From JAMCXS01 sp964459065 (GTDB lineage Bacteria > Acidobacteriota > Terriglobia > UBA7540), in assembly GCA_964459065.1 (NCBI GenBank), contig CAYWMN010000099.1, positions 1 to 12,788 on the forward strand: a stretch of 12,788 bases of DNA, given 5' to 3'. The notes below the pieces were generated by a model. That model made no database searches, was not told the DNA's origin, and saw only the letters and a list, made by a program, of their open reading frames with translations. The position numbers were made by a program, and so were the translations under genes. Shown one piece after another: positions 1 to 7,500 of the stretch (position 1 is its first letter; each line of letters opens with the position of its first letter).

Positions 1-590
1 CGGGATGTCGCGACCGGTTTAGCTTGGTTTCAGAACTCTACAGGAACCTCCTTATCTGAATTATTTGCAGATTTTGGTTCTTGGTGTTCCTCCCATTCTC
101 TTTGTTGTGGAATTGCATAAACCAGCCGCCTGCAAGCCCAAAAACGCCCGCATTTAGAACTCTCATCCAGATCGCAGAGTGTTACCAATTTGATATCTAT
201 CTTTGCGTTGCGCTTCGAAACAGGGTTTGGTGTCTCAAGGGACTTACCGTCGTGGTCTTTTCCTGAAAAAAATGGGCTGGAGCTTTTGGCGACAGCCAAA
301 TAGGAAATTACCTATGACTTTCTATCAGGCTAGGAACTGCACCACGCAAAAGCCTCCTGAAATTGTGGTAAAGCTTCAATGAAAAGGGCTCGCATGTCGT
401 ACTTACTTCATCACTGATTGCCAGACTTCAGCGTTAGCGTCGCGGCCAATCCATCCGCTAAGTGACTCTAGAAGATCCGACGCTCCTCTGCGAAGGAACA
501 GTAAAGGAACAATAGCGGTTCCTGGGCGTTCCTTTGTGCTCCTTCGCCTTCCCTGGAATTCTGTAAAATCACCCACTTAGCCGCTTTCAC
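1..590. other. Gene-poor, lower-GC left end; probable terminus of an integrated element
   Basis: No protein in any frame is recognisable. The longest open frame is on the minus strand (30-299, 89 codons, TTG start, no convincing ribosome-binding site); it resembles no family I know and I do not call it. The stretch is visibly richer in A+T than everything after about base 740. It ends at a tRNA 3' fragment (591-640) and carries GTTCC/GGAAC repeats near that junction. In the usual tRNA-targeted integration, a 3' tRNA fragment marks the far end of the element and the element lies on its 5' side. This stretch would then be the inner edge of that element; this is inference, because no integrase lies in the window. 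Confidence 0.45.
490..547. repeat. Imperfect inverted repeat built from GGAAC/GTTCC units
   Basis: GCGAAGGA (490-497) and AAAGGAAC (503-510) are matched in reverse complement by GTTCCTTT (528-535) and TCCTTCGC (540-547). This gives two perfect 8-bp stem blocks separated by a small unpaired stretch of 4-5 bases on each side. A further GTTCCT (518-523) lies in the loop. The dyad ends 43 bases before the tRNA fragment at 591. It could be an integrase or excisionase arm-type site, or a transcript end. No run of T follows, so a simple terminator is not favoured. Confidence 0.5.
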
Positions 591-640
591 TAGCCCTGAA
601 AAGGCTGGCGTCGGCGGTTCAACTCCGTCCCGCGGCACCA
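591..640 (+). pseudogene. 3' half of a tRNA gene, tRNA-Phe type (GAA); candidate attachment site
   Basis: The sequence folds exactly as tRNA positions 27-76. The anticodon stem is 591-595 with 603-607 (one G-U pair). The seven-base loop CTGAAAA (596-602) places GAA at 34-36. The variable loop is five bases (608-612). The T stem is 613-617 with 625-629 (one G-U pair), and the T loop TTCAACT fits TTCRANY. The acceptor 3' strand CCGCGGC (630-636) is followed by discriminator A and CCA. The 5' acceptor strand should read GCCGCGG near base 565, but AAAATCA is there, and no D arm is present. The gene is therefore a fragment and not a working tRNA. A piece running from the anticodon loop to CCA is the typical duplicated core left by tRNA-targeting integrases. 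Confidence 0.75.
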
Positions 641-679
641 ACAAATCAACAGCTTACAACTACACCCAACCCCCATTAT

Positions 680-699
680 GTTCCAAAACGTTCCAAAAT
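680..699. repeat. Two tandem GTTCCAAAA units
   Basis: GTTCCAAAAC (680-689) is followed directly by GTTCCAAAAT (690-699). The GTTCC core is the one found inverted and direct at 495-532 on the other side of the tRNA fragment. The remainder of 641-739 holds nothing else I recognise. The tandem pair next to a tRNA-derived junction suggests short binding sites for a recombinase, but this is inference from position alone. Confidence 0.5.
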
Positions 700-739
700 C
701 CGCACTTCGGGCTCGCCGGATTCCTCTCCCCAACAACCG

Positions 740-1271
740 AAAAGCCTGGCGGTGACACATGAACCTCTCTGCGGTGGGAAAACAGCTACGATCAATCTGA
801 TTCCTGGCATTCTCGATCCGAGTGCCGGCAGCGTCGTGATCTAAGGCCGGAATACAGCCTCGCACCGGGAACTGGCCCTGGAACGCACCAACTTGACCGC
901 GGTCGAGGTCCCGCTCCCCGGCAATCTCAAGGGGTGGCAGAACCGGCGCCACCGAGCGCATCGAAGGCCTGCTCCGCAAGTTCGAACGGCTACCTTTTCG
1001 CAACACAAAGTGCGGTTTGCTTTCTTCCTGCGAACGGACCCACGTTTGCCGGGCCAAAGTTATGTTCAATCGGCCGAGTCTCCGGCTCCTGGACGAGCCC
1101 GCGACTTCACTTGACCCTGCGAGCGCCCGCGAGATTTGTTCCCGCATCCGGGATTGCGCAGCGGGACACGAAGCGGGAGTACGATGGACTTCTCACATCA
1201 CGTACGAAGTATCGGAGGACTGCAACCGGGTCCTGATTCTCCCGCACCCGAAGACGCTGCTCGAAGACTGA
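740..1271 (+). pseudogene. Decayed ABC transporter ATP-binding subunit
   Basis: Two frames together give the outline of an ABC ATPase. In the first (from 740), KSLAV is followed by a damaged Walker A, CGGKTATINL, then PGILDPSAGSVVI and an in-frame stop at 842-844. The same frame stays readable past the stop to about 930. From 951 the similarity continues in another frame: TERIEGLLRKFE, a damaged signature region LLSSCERTHV where LSSGE would be expected, the Walker B stretch SLRLLDEP, LDPASAREI as D-loop, and TSH as the switch histidine. It ends with TGA at 1269-1271. The gene therefore has a stop, a frameshift, a short deletion before Walker A, a broken signature and no usable start. It resembles ABC-2 type export ATPases. 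The substrate cannot be told, and no permease gene is next to it. Confidence 0.7.
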
Positions 1272-1294
1272 CCTGACCGGGGTGCTATGAGTCC

Positions 1295-1366
1295 GGGTGC
1301 ACTCTTTCACTAGGGTGCACGCGCCGTTCGTGCTTACGAACGGGAAGACTGATCTTGCACCCTTTT
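1295..1366. repeat. GGGTGCAC repeats and nested hairpins
   Basis: GGGTGCAC occurs at 1295-1302 and 1313-1320 in direct orientation, and TGCACCC at 1356-1362 inverted. AGGGTGCA (1312-1319) can pair with TGCACCCT (1356-1363), which is followed by more T (through 1366). Inside lies a perfect 8-bp stem, CCGTTCGT/ACGAACGG (1324-1331 with 1336-1343), with a GCTT loop. As RNA this would be a hairpin within a hairpin ending in a short U run. It sits between the dead ABC gene and the bacterioferritin promoter. A terminator of the old upstream gene is the simplest reading, and an operator for the gene to the right is possible. Confidence 0.45.
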
Positions 1367-1437
1367 CAACTTTGAGAGTGGGGCCGGCAGAGACGGTGTT
1401 GACCCTTGTTCAATCCCAGCCTGAGCATCAGCAGCGG

Positions 1438-1443
1438 TATAAT
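1438..1443 (+). promoter_or_regulatory. -10 box for bacterioferritin
   Basis: A perfect TATAAT lies 68 bases before the bfr start codon. No good -35 hexamer is found 16-18 bases upstream. TTGACC (1399-1404) is too far away, with a 33-base gap. Either an activator helps, or the -10 match is enough. No Fur-type box was evident. Confidence 0.5.
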
Positions 1444-1511
1444 CATTTCTAAAATCAGAGAAGCGTCGGTTGAAATGCGCAGGGTTGGTTCGGCGCTGAA
1501 GGAGGAAAACG

Positions 1512-1988
1512 ATGCGGGGAAGCGACGACGTTGTAAAAGAACTGAATGCCGCGCTGCAGGCGGAGCTCACGGCGATCGTGCAGTACATGGTGCAGGCGGA
1601 GATGTGCGACAACTGGGGCTACAAGGCCTTGGGCGCGCACATCAAGATGCAGGCCATCGAAGAGATGCGTCACGCCGAAGGGCTGATCGAGCGCATCGTC
1701 TTTCTGGACGGCAGCCCGGTGGTGGACGTGGGATTGAAACCCCGGATCTCAAAAAACGTGAAAGCCTACCTCGAAGACGACCTCAAGGACGAGGTTGACG
1801 CCGTGCGGCAGTATAACGCTGCGGCCAAGGTGTGCCGGGAAGCGGCCGATAACGGCTCGGAGGATCTGTTCAAAAGCATGATCCACGACGAAGAGGGGCA
1901 CGCCGACTGGCTGGAAACGCAACTGAACGGCATCAGTGACATGGGACTCGAAAACTGGCTGGCCCAGCAGATGAAGGCCGGAGCCTGA
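1512..1988 (+). CDS. bfr: Bacterioferritin
   Basis: Iron-storage protein of the ferritin-like superfamily, normally a haem-containing shell of 24 subunits in the cytoplasm that oxidises Fe(II) and stores it as mineral. The 158-residue length equals the family norm. All di-iron ferroxidase ligands sit at the same residue numbers as in the E. coli protein: E18, E51, H54, E94, E127 and H130. M52, the axial haem ligand between two subunits, is present too. The four-helix pattern is clear, with Q24-Y25 and the DEEGH motif (126-130). The start is fixed by AAGGAGG (1499-1505), six bases before the ATG. It stands alone: a decayed gene lies upstream and a convergent gene downstream, so it is probably monocistronic. 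The conserved haem methionine favours Bfr over the ferritin or Dps families. Confidence 0.97.
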   Translation: MRGSDDVVKELNAALQAELTAIVQYMVQAEMCDNWGYKALGAHIKMQAIEEMRHAEGLIERIVFLDGSPVVDVGLKPRISKNVKAYLEDDLKDEVDAVRQYNAAAKVCREAADNGSEDLFKSMIHDEEGHADWLETQLNGISDMGLENWLAQQMKAGA

Positions 1989-2031
1989 GCTGCGGCATCC
2001 GGGTCCTCGCTCGTTATCAAGACTGAAACCT

Positions 2032-2059
2032 GGCTCCCGGTTGTCGCAAACGGGGAGCC
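2032..2059 (+). terminator. Strong hairpin after bfr
   Basis: GGCTCCC (2032-2038) pairs with GGGAGCC (2053-2059). After one G-G mismatch the stem continues with GTT/AAC (2040-2042 with 2049-2051). It lies 43 bases after the bfr stop. No T run follows, so it is either a weak or factor-assisted terminator or an RNA-stabilising 3' end. The rest of 1989-2185, between the convergent bfr and the VWFA-related gene, holds no gene I recognise. Confidence 0.45.
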
Positions 2060-2185
2060 GCCGCGCTCACGGCCTGGCCGAAACGCGGGTCGCTTATAAC
2101 CCCCTCGGCCGAACCCGTGCCGCCCGCCTTTTCGGGCTGAGTGGCAGGTTGCGGGGCCTGCTTTCAGCTGGCGCCGAAAACTCGA

Positions 2186-4423
2186 TTATGGATGCGCACT
2201 GGCGGCCGGCGAGTCCGGTTGATGACTTTTCGGGGACGACATAATGGCTAACGGCACCCTCGCGAAGGCGACCTGGTCGGCGGCCGGGTCGAGCACGTTG
2301 ACCTGCATCCAGTAGCGGCCCGCGGGGAACCGCGAGAGCGGGACTTGGGTAAAATACGTTGCGGTTCCACTGCCCCGATTCCAGGATTTTGCAGGGTAGG
2401 GACCGGCCTCGGAAATCTGGATGCCGTTTCGGAAGAAGATGACCGCCATGGAGGGCGCGGTTGATTTCGGGGAATGGTTGCCGCCTTTGGCGCCCGGTTC
2501 CGGTTTGCCTTTGTAAGACTGAAGATAGACATAGAGATCCTGGCTGGTGCGGAACACCCGCGTCACGCTGGGCAGCACGGCTTGGGACATGGAAGCGAGC
2601 GGATTGTCTTCACTGGGCCTGGCCCAGGGACCCCGCTCAGGGCGATTCGGTATTTTCCTCGACAGTTCATTTGAAACCACGACCGAACTTAATTCCAGCC
2701 TTGTCTTGCTGACGGGCGGCAGGACCAGGGCTTTTTCAAATGTGCCGATCTTTCCCGTCAGATCTTCCCGCGCCACAACCTTAAGCTTATAGGCTCCGGG
2801 CGGCAGCACCAGCCCGCCTTCGTACAGGATGTTTCCTTTGAGCACCGTCTGATAGTTGGAGGCGTTTAGCTTGACGGGCAGCGTATCGCCCAGGGTTCCA
2901 GCGACCTTGCCCTGGGAATTTGTGGCGCGCCACGCAAAGTCAAATCGGGTCTGATGGTCCTTCGAGTGCTGGTGGAAGGGAATCGACGAACCGGGAATTT
3001 TGGCAGCGAGAACCACATAATAATGCCCGTCCGGCTGCAGGAAATAGGCGGTCTCCACCGCCAGGGGGAGATCAAGGAAGGGCGAGTCTGAATTGAGGGC
3101 CTCCTGCAATTGAAGCGTCTTCTGCTGGCCCGTGGAGTGCCGGAAGCTGACGGGAGCGTAATAGCCCGGCCGCGTCTCAACCTTCAGCCCGTGGCCTTCC
3201 ACCACCACGCGGATGCGGCGGAACTTGCCGTTCGCCTTGCTGTTCGACGGCGTGTAGCCGATCAGATAGTAGGTGCTGTTTTCTTCCACAACGTATTTGA
3301 AAACCGGCGCGAAATTGTTCAGGTCGGTAAACATGCGACCGCCGGTGTCGGTGGCCAGAGTGGAGAGCGTCTCGCGGCTGTTGTGAAGCGAACTGAGTTG
3401 TGAGGATACGGCGCCCGCTGTGTAGATGGCGGTCCCCGACGGGCTGGCTGACGAGGCCGAGCCTCCGGGCGGCATGGCCATCAGGCCCCGAGCGTCCAGC
3501 GTGTAAAAAGAGACGTCGGCGCGATTCGCCGCGTCCACCGTTGCTTGAAGCTGAGCTTGGTTGTCGACGCCGGTCTGCTCAATGCCGCTTGAAAAATGGA
3601 TCACGGACTTGCGGCCGGGCACCGCCCGAAGCAGATTGGCGAGCGACTGCAAGGCTGCGAGCTTCTCATCGGTGTTGAAGATGTTGAATTCGGTCTCGTC
3701 AGGCGTGAAGGCGTTTCCGGTATCCTGGGTTACGATTGTGTTGCCGAATGAATCCGTACCTCCGGCCTCGCCGACGCTGCCGTTGGAGGCCAGCGTGGAA
3801 GACTTGCCGACGGGGATGCCCTGGATCGCTTTCAACAGTGCATCGCGGTCGTTGGTGAAATCCTGAACAATGCGAAGGTCGCTGGAATAGGTCACCACGG
3901 CCACCAGGTCGGCCGGCGTCAGTTGCGTCCTGATGAAAGTCTGCGCGGACTTCACAGCGCGAAACAGATCCGGGATTTGTAACGACGAAAGGTCAAAGAA
4001 CAGTACGATCAACCGATGGTTCTGCACAAGCTTGCGGTAGGTGTCTTGAGGGGCCGCTTTCGGCACCGCGCCCAGGTTGATGACGGCCGGTTGGCTCTTC
4101 TCGCCGGTCTCCTGCGCAATTTTTTGAACGTTTTCGAGGTCGAAAGAATTGATCTTTTGCGGCATGCCGTCTTCGTAGACCTTGAAGTCGCTTTCCTTGA
4201 GATCGGTAACCGAATTGCCTTTGCGGGTGACGCGGACGTCGAGCAACACCTCATTGGTGGTCACCTTCAGCACGTACTGCTGGGAAAGGTTCTGGTAACC
4301 GATTTGGCTGGAGGCCGGCGCCGCTGCCTGCCCCTGAGATTGAGCGGCTAACCCAATCCTCGCCGCCATTCCAGCCAGAAGCGTGGCGGCCAGAATGGCT
4401 GCCAGCGGGATTTCCGCGCGCAT
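2186..4423 (-). CDS. Secreted VWFA-related acidobacterial protein
   Basis: Exported protein of the VWFA-related family that is greatly expanded in Acidobacteriota; its role is not established. Residue numbers here count from 4423 (745 aa). Residues 1-25 are a Sec signal peptide with a cleavage site near GLAAQS. The family's entry motif, DLKESDFKVYEDG, is at 74-86. The von Willebrand A-like fold runs from about 138 to 390. Its metal-site motif is DLSSL (D144), not the full DxSxS, so metal binding is doubtful. GRKSVIHFSSGI (270-281) and TYYLIGYTPS (384-393) are further family motifs. The C-terminal half contains a beta-sandwich-like stretch around 536-563 (LPPGAYKLKVV). The start at 4423 has AGGAAG six bases upstream; an in-frame ATG at 4456 has GAGGT five bases upstream and would give a longer n-region. 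The gene follows the receptor gene by 90 bases and is probably co-transcribed with it. Confidence 0.88.
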   Translation of the reverse strand: MRAEIPLAAILAATLLAGMAARIGLAAQSQGQAAAPASSQIGYQNLSQQYVLKVTTNEVLLDVRVTRKGNSVTDLKESDFKVYEDGMPQKINSFDLENVQKIAQETGEKSQPAVINLGAVPKAAPQDTYRKLVQNHRLIVLFFDLSSLQIPDLFRAVKSAQTFIRTQLTPADLVAVVTYSSDLRIVQDFTNDRDALLKAIQGIPVGKSSTLASNGSVGEAGGTDSFGNTIVTQDTGNAFTPDETEFNIFNTDEKLAALQSLANLLRAVPGRKSVIHFSSGIEQTGVDNQAQLQATVDAANRADVSFYTLDARGLMAMPPGGSASSASPSGTAIYTAGAVSSQLSSLHNSRETLSTLATDTGGRMFTDLNNFAPVFKYVVEENSTYYLIGYTPSNSKANGKFRRIRVVVEGHGLKVETRPGYYAPVSFRHSTGQQKTLQLQEALNSDSPFLDLPLAVETAYFLQPDGHYYVVLAAKIPGSSIPFHQHSKDHQTRFDFAWRATNSQGKVAGTLGDTLPVKLNASNYQTVLKGNILYEGGLVLPPGAYKLKVVAREDLTGKIGTFEKALVLPPVSKTRLELSSVVVSNELSRKIPNRPERGPWARPSEDNPLASMSQAVLPSVTRVFRTSQDLYVYLQSYKGKPEPGAKGGNHSPKSTAPSMAVIFFRNGIQISEAGPYPAKSWNRGSGTATYFTQVPLSRFPAGRYWMQVNVLDPAADQVAFARVPLAIMSSPKSHQPDSPAASAHP

Positions 4424-4492
4424 CAGATTCTTCCTGCGACCCGTGCGACAATGCATATTCAACCTCAGACAAAGCAAAATGTTCATATCCGG

Positions 4493-4510
4493 CGGCTGCA
4501 CCAACAGCCG
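4493..4510 (-). other. Intercistronic hairpin between receptor and VWFA-related genes
   Basis: CGGCTG and CAGCCG (4493-4498 and 4505-4510) form a perfect 6-bp stem with a six-base loop, starting three bases after the receptor stop codon in the direction of transcription. A run of four T follows only about 13 bases later. It could be an mRNA 3'-end stabiliser or partial attenuator setting the ratio of the two products. Chance is possible in GC-rich DNA. Confidence 0.3.
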
Positions 4511-4513
4511 GCG

Positions 4514-7500
4514 CTAGAACCGGAACCTTACCGAAAGCGTCATGGTTCGCATGGAATCTACCCCGGTAACCCTCCCGAAAGTGCTGCTGTTCACGATGGT
4601 GGAAAGCCCGGAGTAATTCACAAGGTTAAAAGTGTTGGAAGTCGTAAGGCGGATGTCCGCCGAAAGGTTCCTCTCGCGTGAAATGGTGATGCGCCGGTCG
4701 AGCGACAGATCAAAATTGAGCGAGTGCGGCCCCGGGATGGTGTTTCTGCCGGCATTGCCGAACTCGCCGGCGGCCGGGACGGCGAAGGCCGCCGTATTGA
4801 AGTACTGAAGCGTCGACTGCTCCGAGGAAGGAAGCGCAACCGGAACCCCGGTTGCATCGGCGCGCAGCCCGCCGAAAGGCGCCAGGCCGCTCACGTTGTT
4901 GCTGGCGTTGCCGGCCACAAACGCCGTTGAGGGAAGGCCTGAAGTGAATGAGGTGATGTCCATGACGGACCAGTTGCTGAGGATGTGTGCCAGCATGCCT
5001 CCGTTGTTCAAGAACCGCATCCGGTCGCCGAAGGGAAGCTGATACCGCACGAAGGCGCGCACGCTGTGGGTTGGGTTGAATCCCGACAGCGCCCATTCTG
5101 CATTCAGGTCGTTAGGATTTTGCACCGGAGCGAGTGGGCTGGCCGCCGCCGCAATCGCCGACCCTCCTCCCAGACCTCCGGGTCCGCCCATCCTGAAGAA
5201 CCGGGTGCTGGCTGCTCCGCCCACGCTGGCAGCGTTGTCTTCGGCTTTCGAGTAGGTGTAATTCAAAAAGAAAGACAAGTTTCGCCGTGAGAAATGCCGC
5301 AGGCTGATTCGCAGGCCGTTATAAAAGGACGATGCGCCCGACGTGTCATATTCAAACGGCAACGCGCTCGCAGTTCCCGTATTGGGCACCAGCAGAAGAT
5401 TGAGATGTGTTCCGCGGGTTCCGATATAGGCTATCGACAAGATGTAGGTCTGGCTGAGATCCTGCTCCAGCATCACGTTCCAGCTTTGCGCGTACGGCGT
5501 CAGGAAATGAGGGTCCACCACGTAGGTGTTGGTCGCCGTGCCGGGGCTCACGGCCGGAAAGCCGTTCTGAAGCGTCAGAAGCTGCGACGGGCTGGTCGTC
5601 AGGGTGTTAGTGGTCGCAAACGGCGCCTGGTTGACCAAACCGTTCACCAGACTCTGGTAGACCGACTGGTCGTAGAACATCCCGTAGCCCGCGCGCACCA
5701 CCAGGCTGTGCGAAATCCAGGGCCGGTAGGCGATGCCGGCCCGCGGAGCGAAATTGTCGAATTTCCCCTGCAGCAGCGAGGCGGGCAGGCTTCCCGGGTT
5801 CTCGCCGGTGACCACCCCGACGGTTGAGAAGCCCTGACCTAATTGTAAATCGGAGAGGCGGCCGTACTTTTCCGTAAACGGCGCCGCGTACTCCCAGCGC
5901 CCACCCAGATTAAGGCTCAAATGGTTTGTCATTCTCCAGTCGTCCTGGGCGAATAAGTCAAACCGGGCGGAGCGGAGGTAATTGGCTGGATTGCCATAAC
6001 GTTCGGAAGTTGTCAGCGGAAGTCCCAGCAGAAAATCGGCAAAGTCATAACCTGTGCCGGCGACTGGGGTTCCTGTGGCAGTGAAGTTGCTGGTGCCGTA
6101 GCCGGTGAAGGAAAAGCTTCCCTCGGCGTCCGGGTTGGTGAGCGTATTCAATTGGATTTTTGAAACGTCGCCGCCGAATTCGAAATTGTGCTTGCCGATG
6201 TTGTACAGCACCGAGTTCGAGAAGCGAAGCGTCTGGTTGCGAGTGAGTGAGGGGGTTGCGTCACCCAGGCTGCTGAAGTTGGTAAACCCGATGGACGGCA
6301 GCCCCCAATCCATGGGGTTTTGGGAAACGCCCTCGATGCCCAGATTACCGGCAATATCCTGGTTAAAAGAAAATGGATTGGTCGCGTAGGTCCGCGCCCG
6401 GTTGAAATTCACTGAGAAGTTGTTCACCGTTTTGGCGCCGAAGTTGTGCGTCTCGCTCAGGTTGACGTTTTGCATCCGCGTCGTGGTGGTGGAGGTGAGG
6501 TTCGGAAAGCCGGTGACTCCCTCGGTGTGGGATGAGTTATAGAAATACATCACCGCCAGATTGTCCTTTGCCGAAATCTGATGCCCCACCCGTCCCATGA
6601 TCATCTGGCTGGAGGTTGGCAGGGAAAACTGCACGTGGTAGTTCTGTACTTGTCCCGGCAGGTTGGGCAGCGGAATGTATTGCAGCAGGCCGAGCGACGC
6701 CTGGTTGAGCATCGACGTTGGGATTGTATTGCCGGCAAAGGCTGTCCGGGGACCCAGGCTTGCTGAGGGTTGATAGATAATGGGCATTGTTCCGGCGCCT
6801 GGTCCGGAAGCAATCGTGGTTGCTGAGAAATCACCCTCGCGTTCGAGCGCCGTTGGAACGGAAGCCAGAAGATTCTGAGGGCTGGTGCCTCGATTGAGAT
6901 CGAAGTGGACAAAGAAGCTGGTCTTGTTGCCGCCGTTGTAGATCTTGGGGATATTCAGCGGGCCACCGAGCGATAGGCCCAGACGTTCGCGGTAAAAAGG
7001 CGCCTGGGGCTGCGAAGGCGTGTTCAGCGGGTAAGGCCGCGCGTCGAATGCGGAGTTGGTGTAGGAATCAAACAGACTTCCGCGAATCCGGTTCACTCGT
7101 GGCCTGTGGAATCCGCCGAAAAAGAATTGCCCCCGCCCTCCGCCTCCGAAGGGCATGCCGGCACCGCCGCCTGGGCCTCCCGGCCCTCCCCCGAACCTGA
7201 AAAATCGCCCTCTGCGCCCGCGCTGCATCGGGGGTGCTGTGGCGTCCACCACGTTGCCGGCCAAAAGAAATGAATTGCTGGCTCCTGCCGCACCTGAAAG
7301 ATCGCCCGCCACGTTGCCGCCTTGCTCGGTCCCACCTGGAACGCCGGACTCTCCCGAGAAGCGTACTCCGCTGCTTGCGCCATTTCCTCCCTCTTCACCC
7401 AGAATGGCGCTCAGGTCCGCTTCGGCTCCCTGGCTCATGCCGGCTTGCGGGTTAAACTGACCACCCGGGTTGTTGCGTCCCTGTGCCATGGAGCGGCCGC

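Noticed and set aside
30..299. 89-codon open frame on the minus strand
   Set aside because: TTG start, weak ribosome-binding site, no recognisable family. It may be real in the lower-GC element edge, but I cannot support it.
580..640. A complete but short tRNA using GCCGC at 580-584 as the acceptor 5' strand
   Set aside because: Only five of seven acceptor pairs would form and there is no room for a D arm, so a tRNA fragment is the better reading.
590..1147. 185-codon open frame on the minus strand ending in GTELNRRRQPFQG
   Set aside because: Its end is the reverse complement of the tRNA 3' fragment, and its body is antisense to the ABC pseudogene. Such peptides are annotation artefacts of tRNA sequence.
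1399..1443. TTGACC (1399-1404) as -35 of the bfr promoter
   Set aside because: The spacing to TATAAT is 33 bases, too long for a sigma-70-type promoter.
5294..5827. 177-codon open frame on the plus strand
   Set aside because: Antisense to the receptor barrel; composition rich in Arg, Gln and His, as in a shadow frame.
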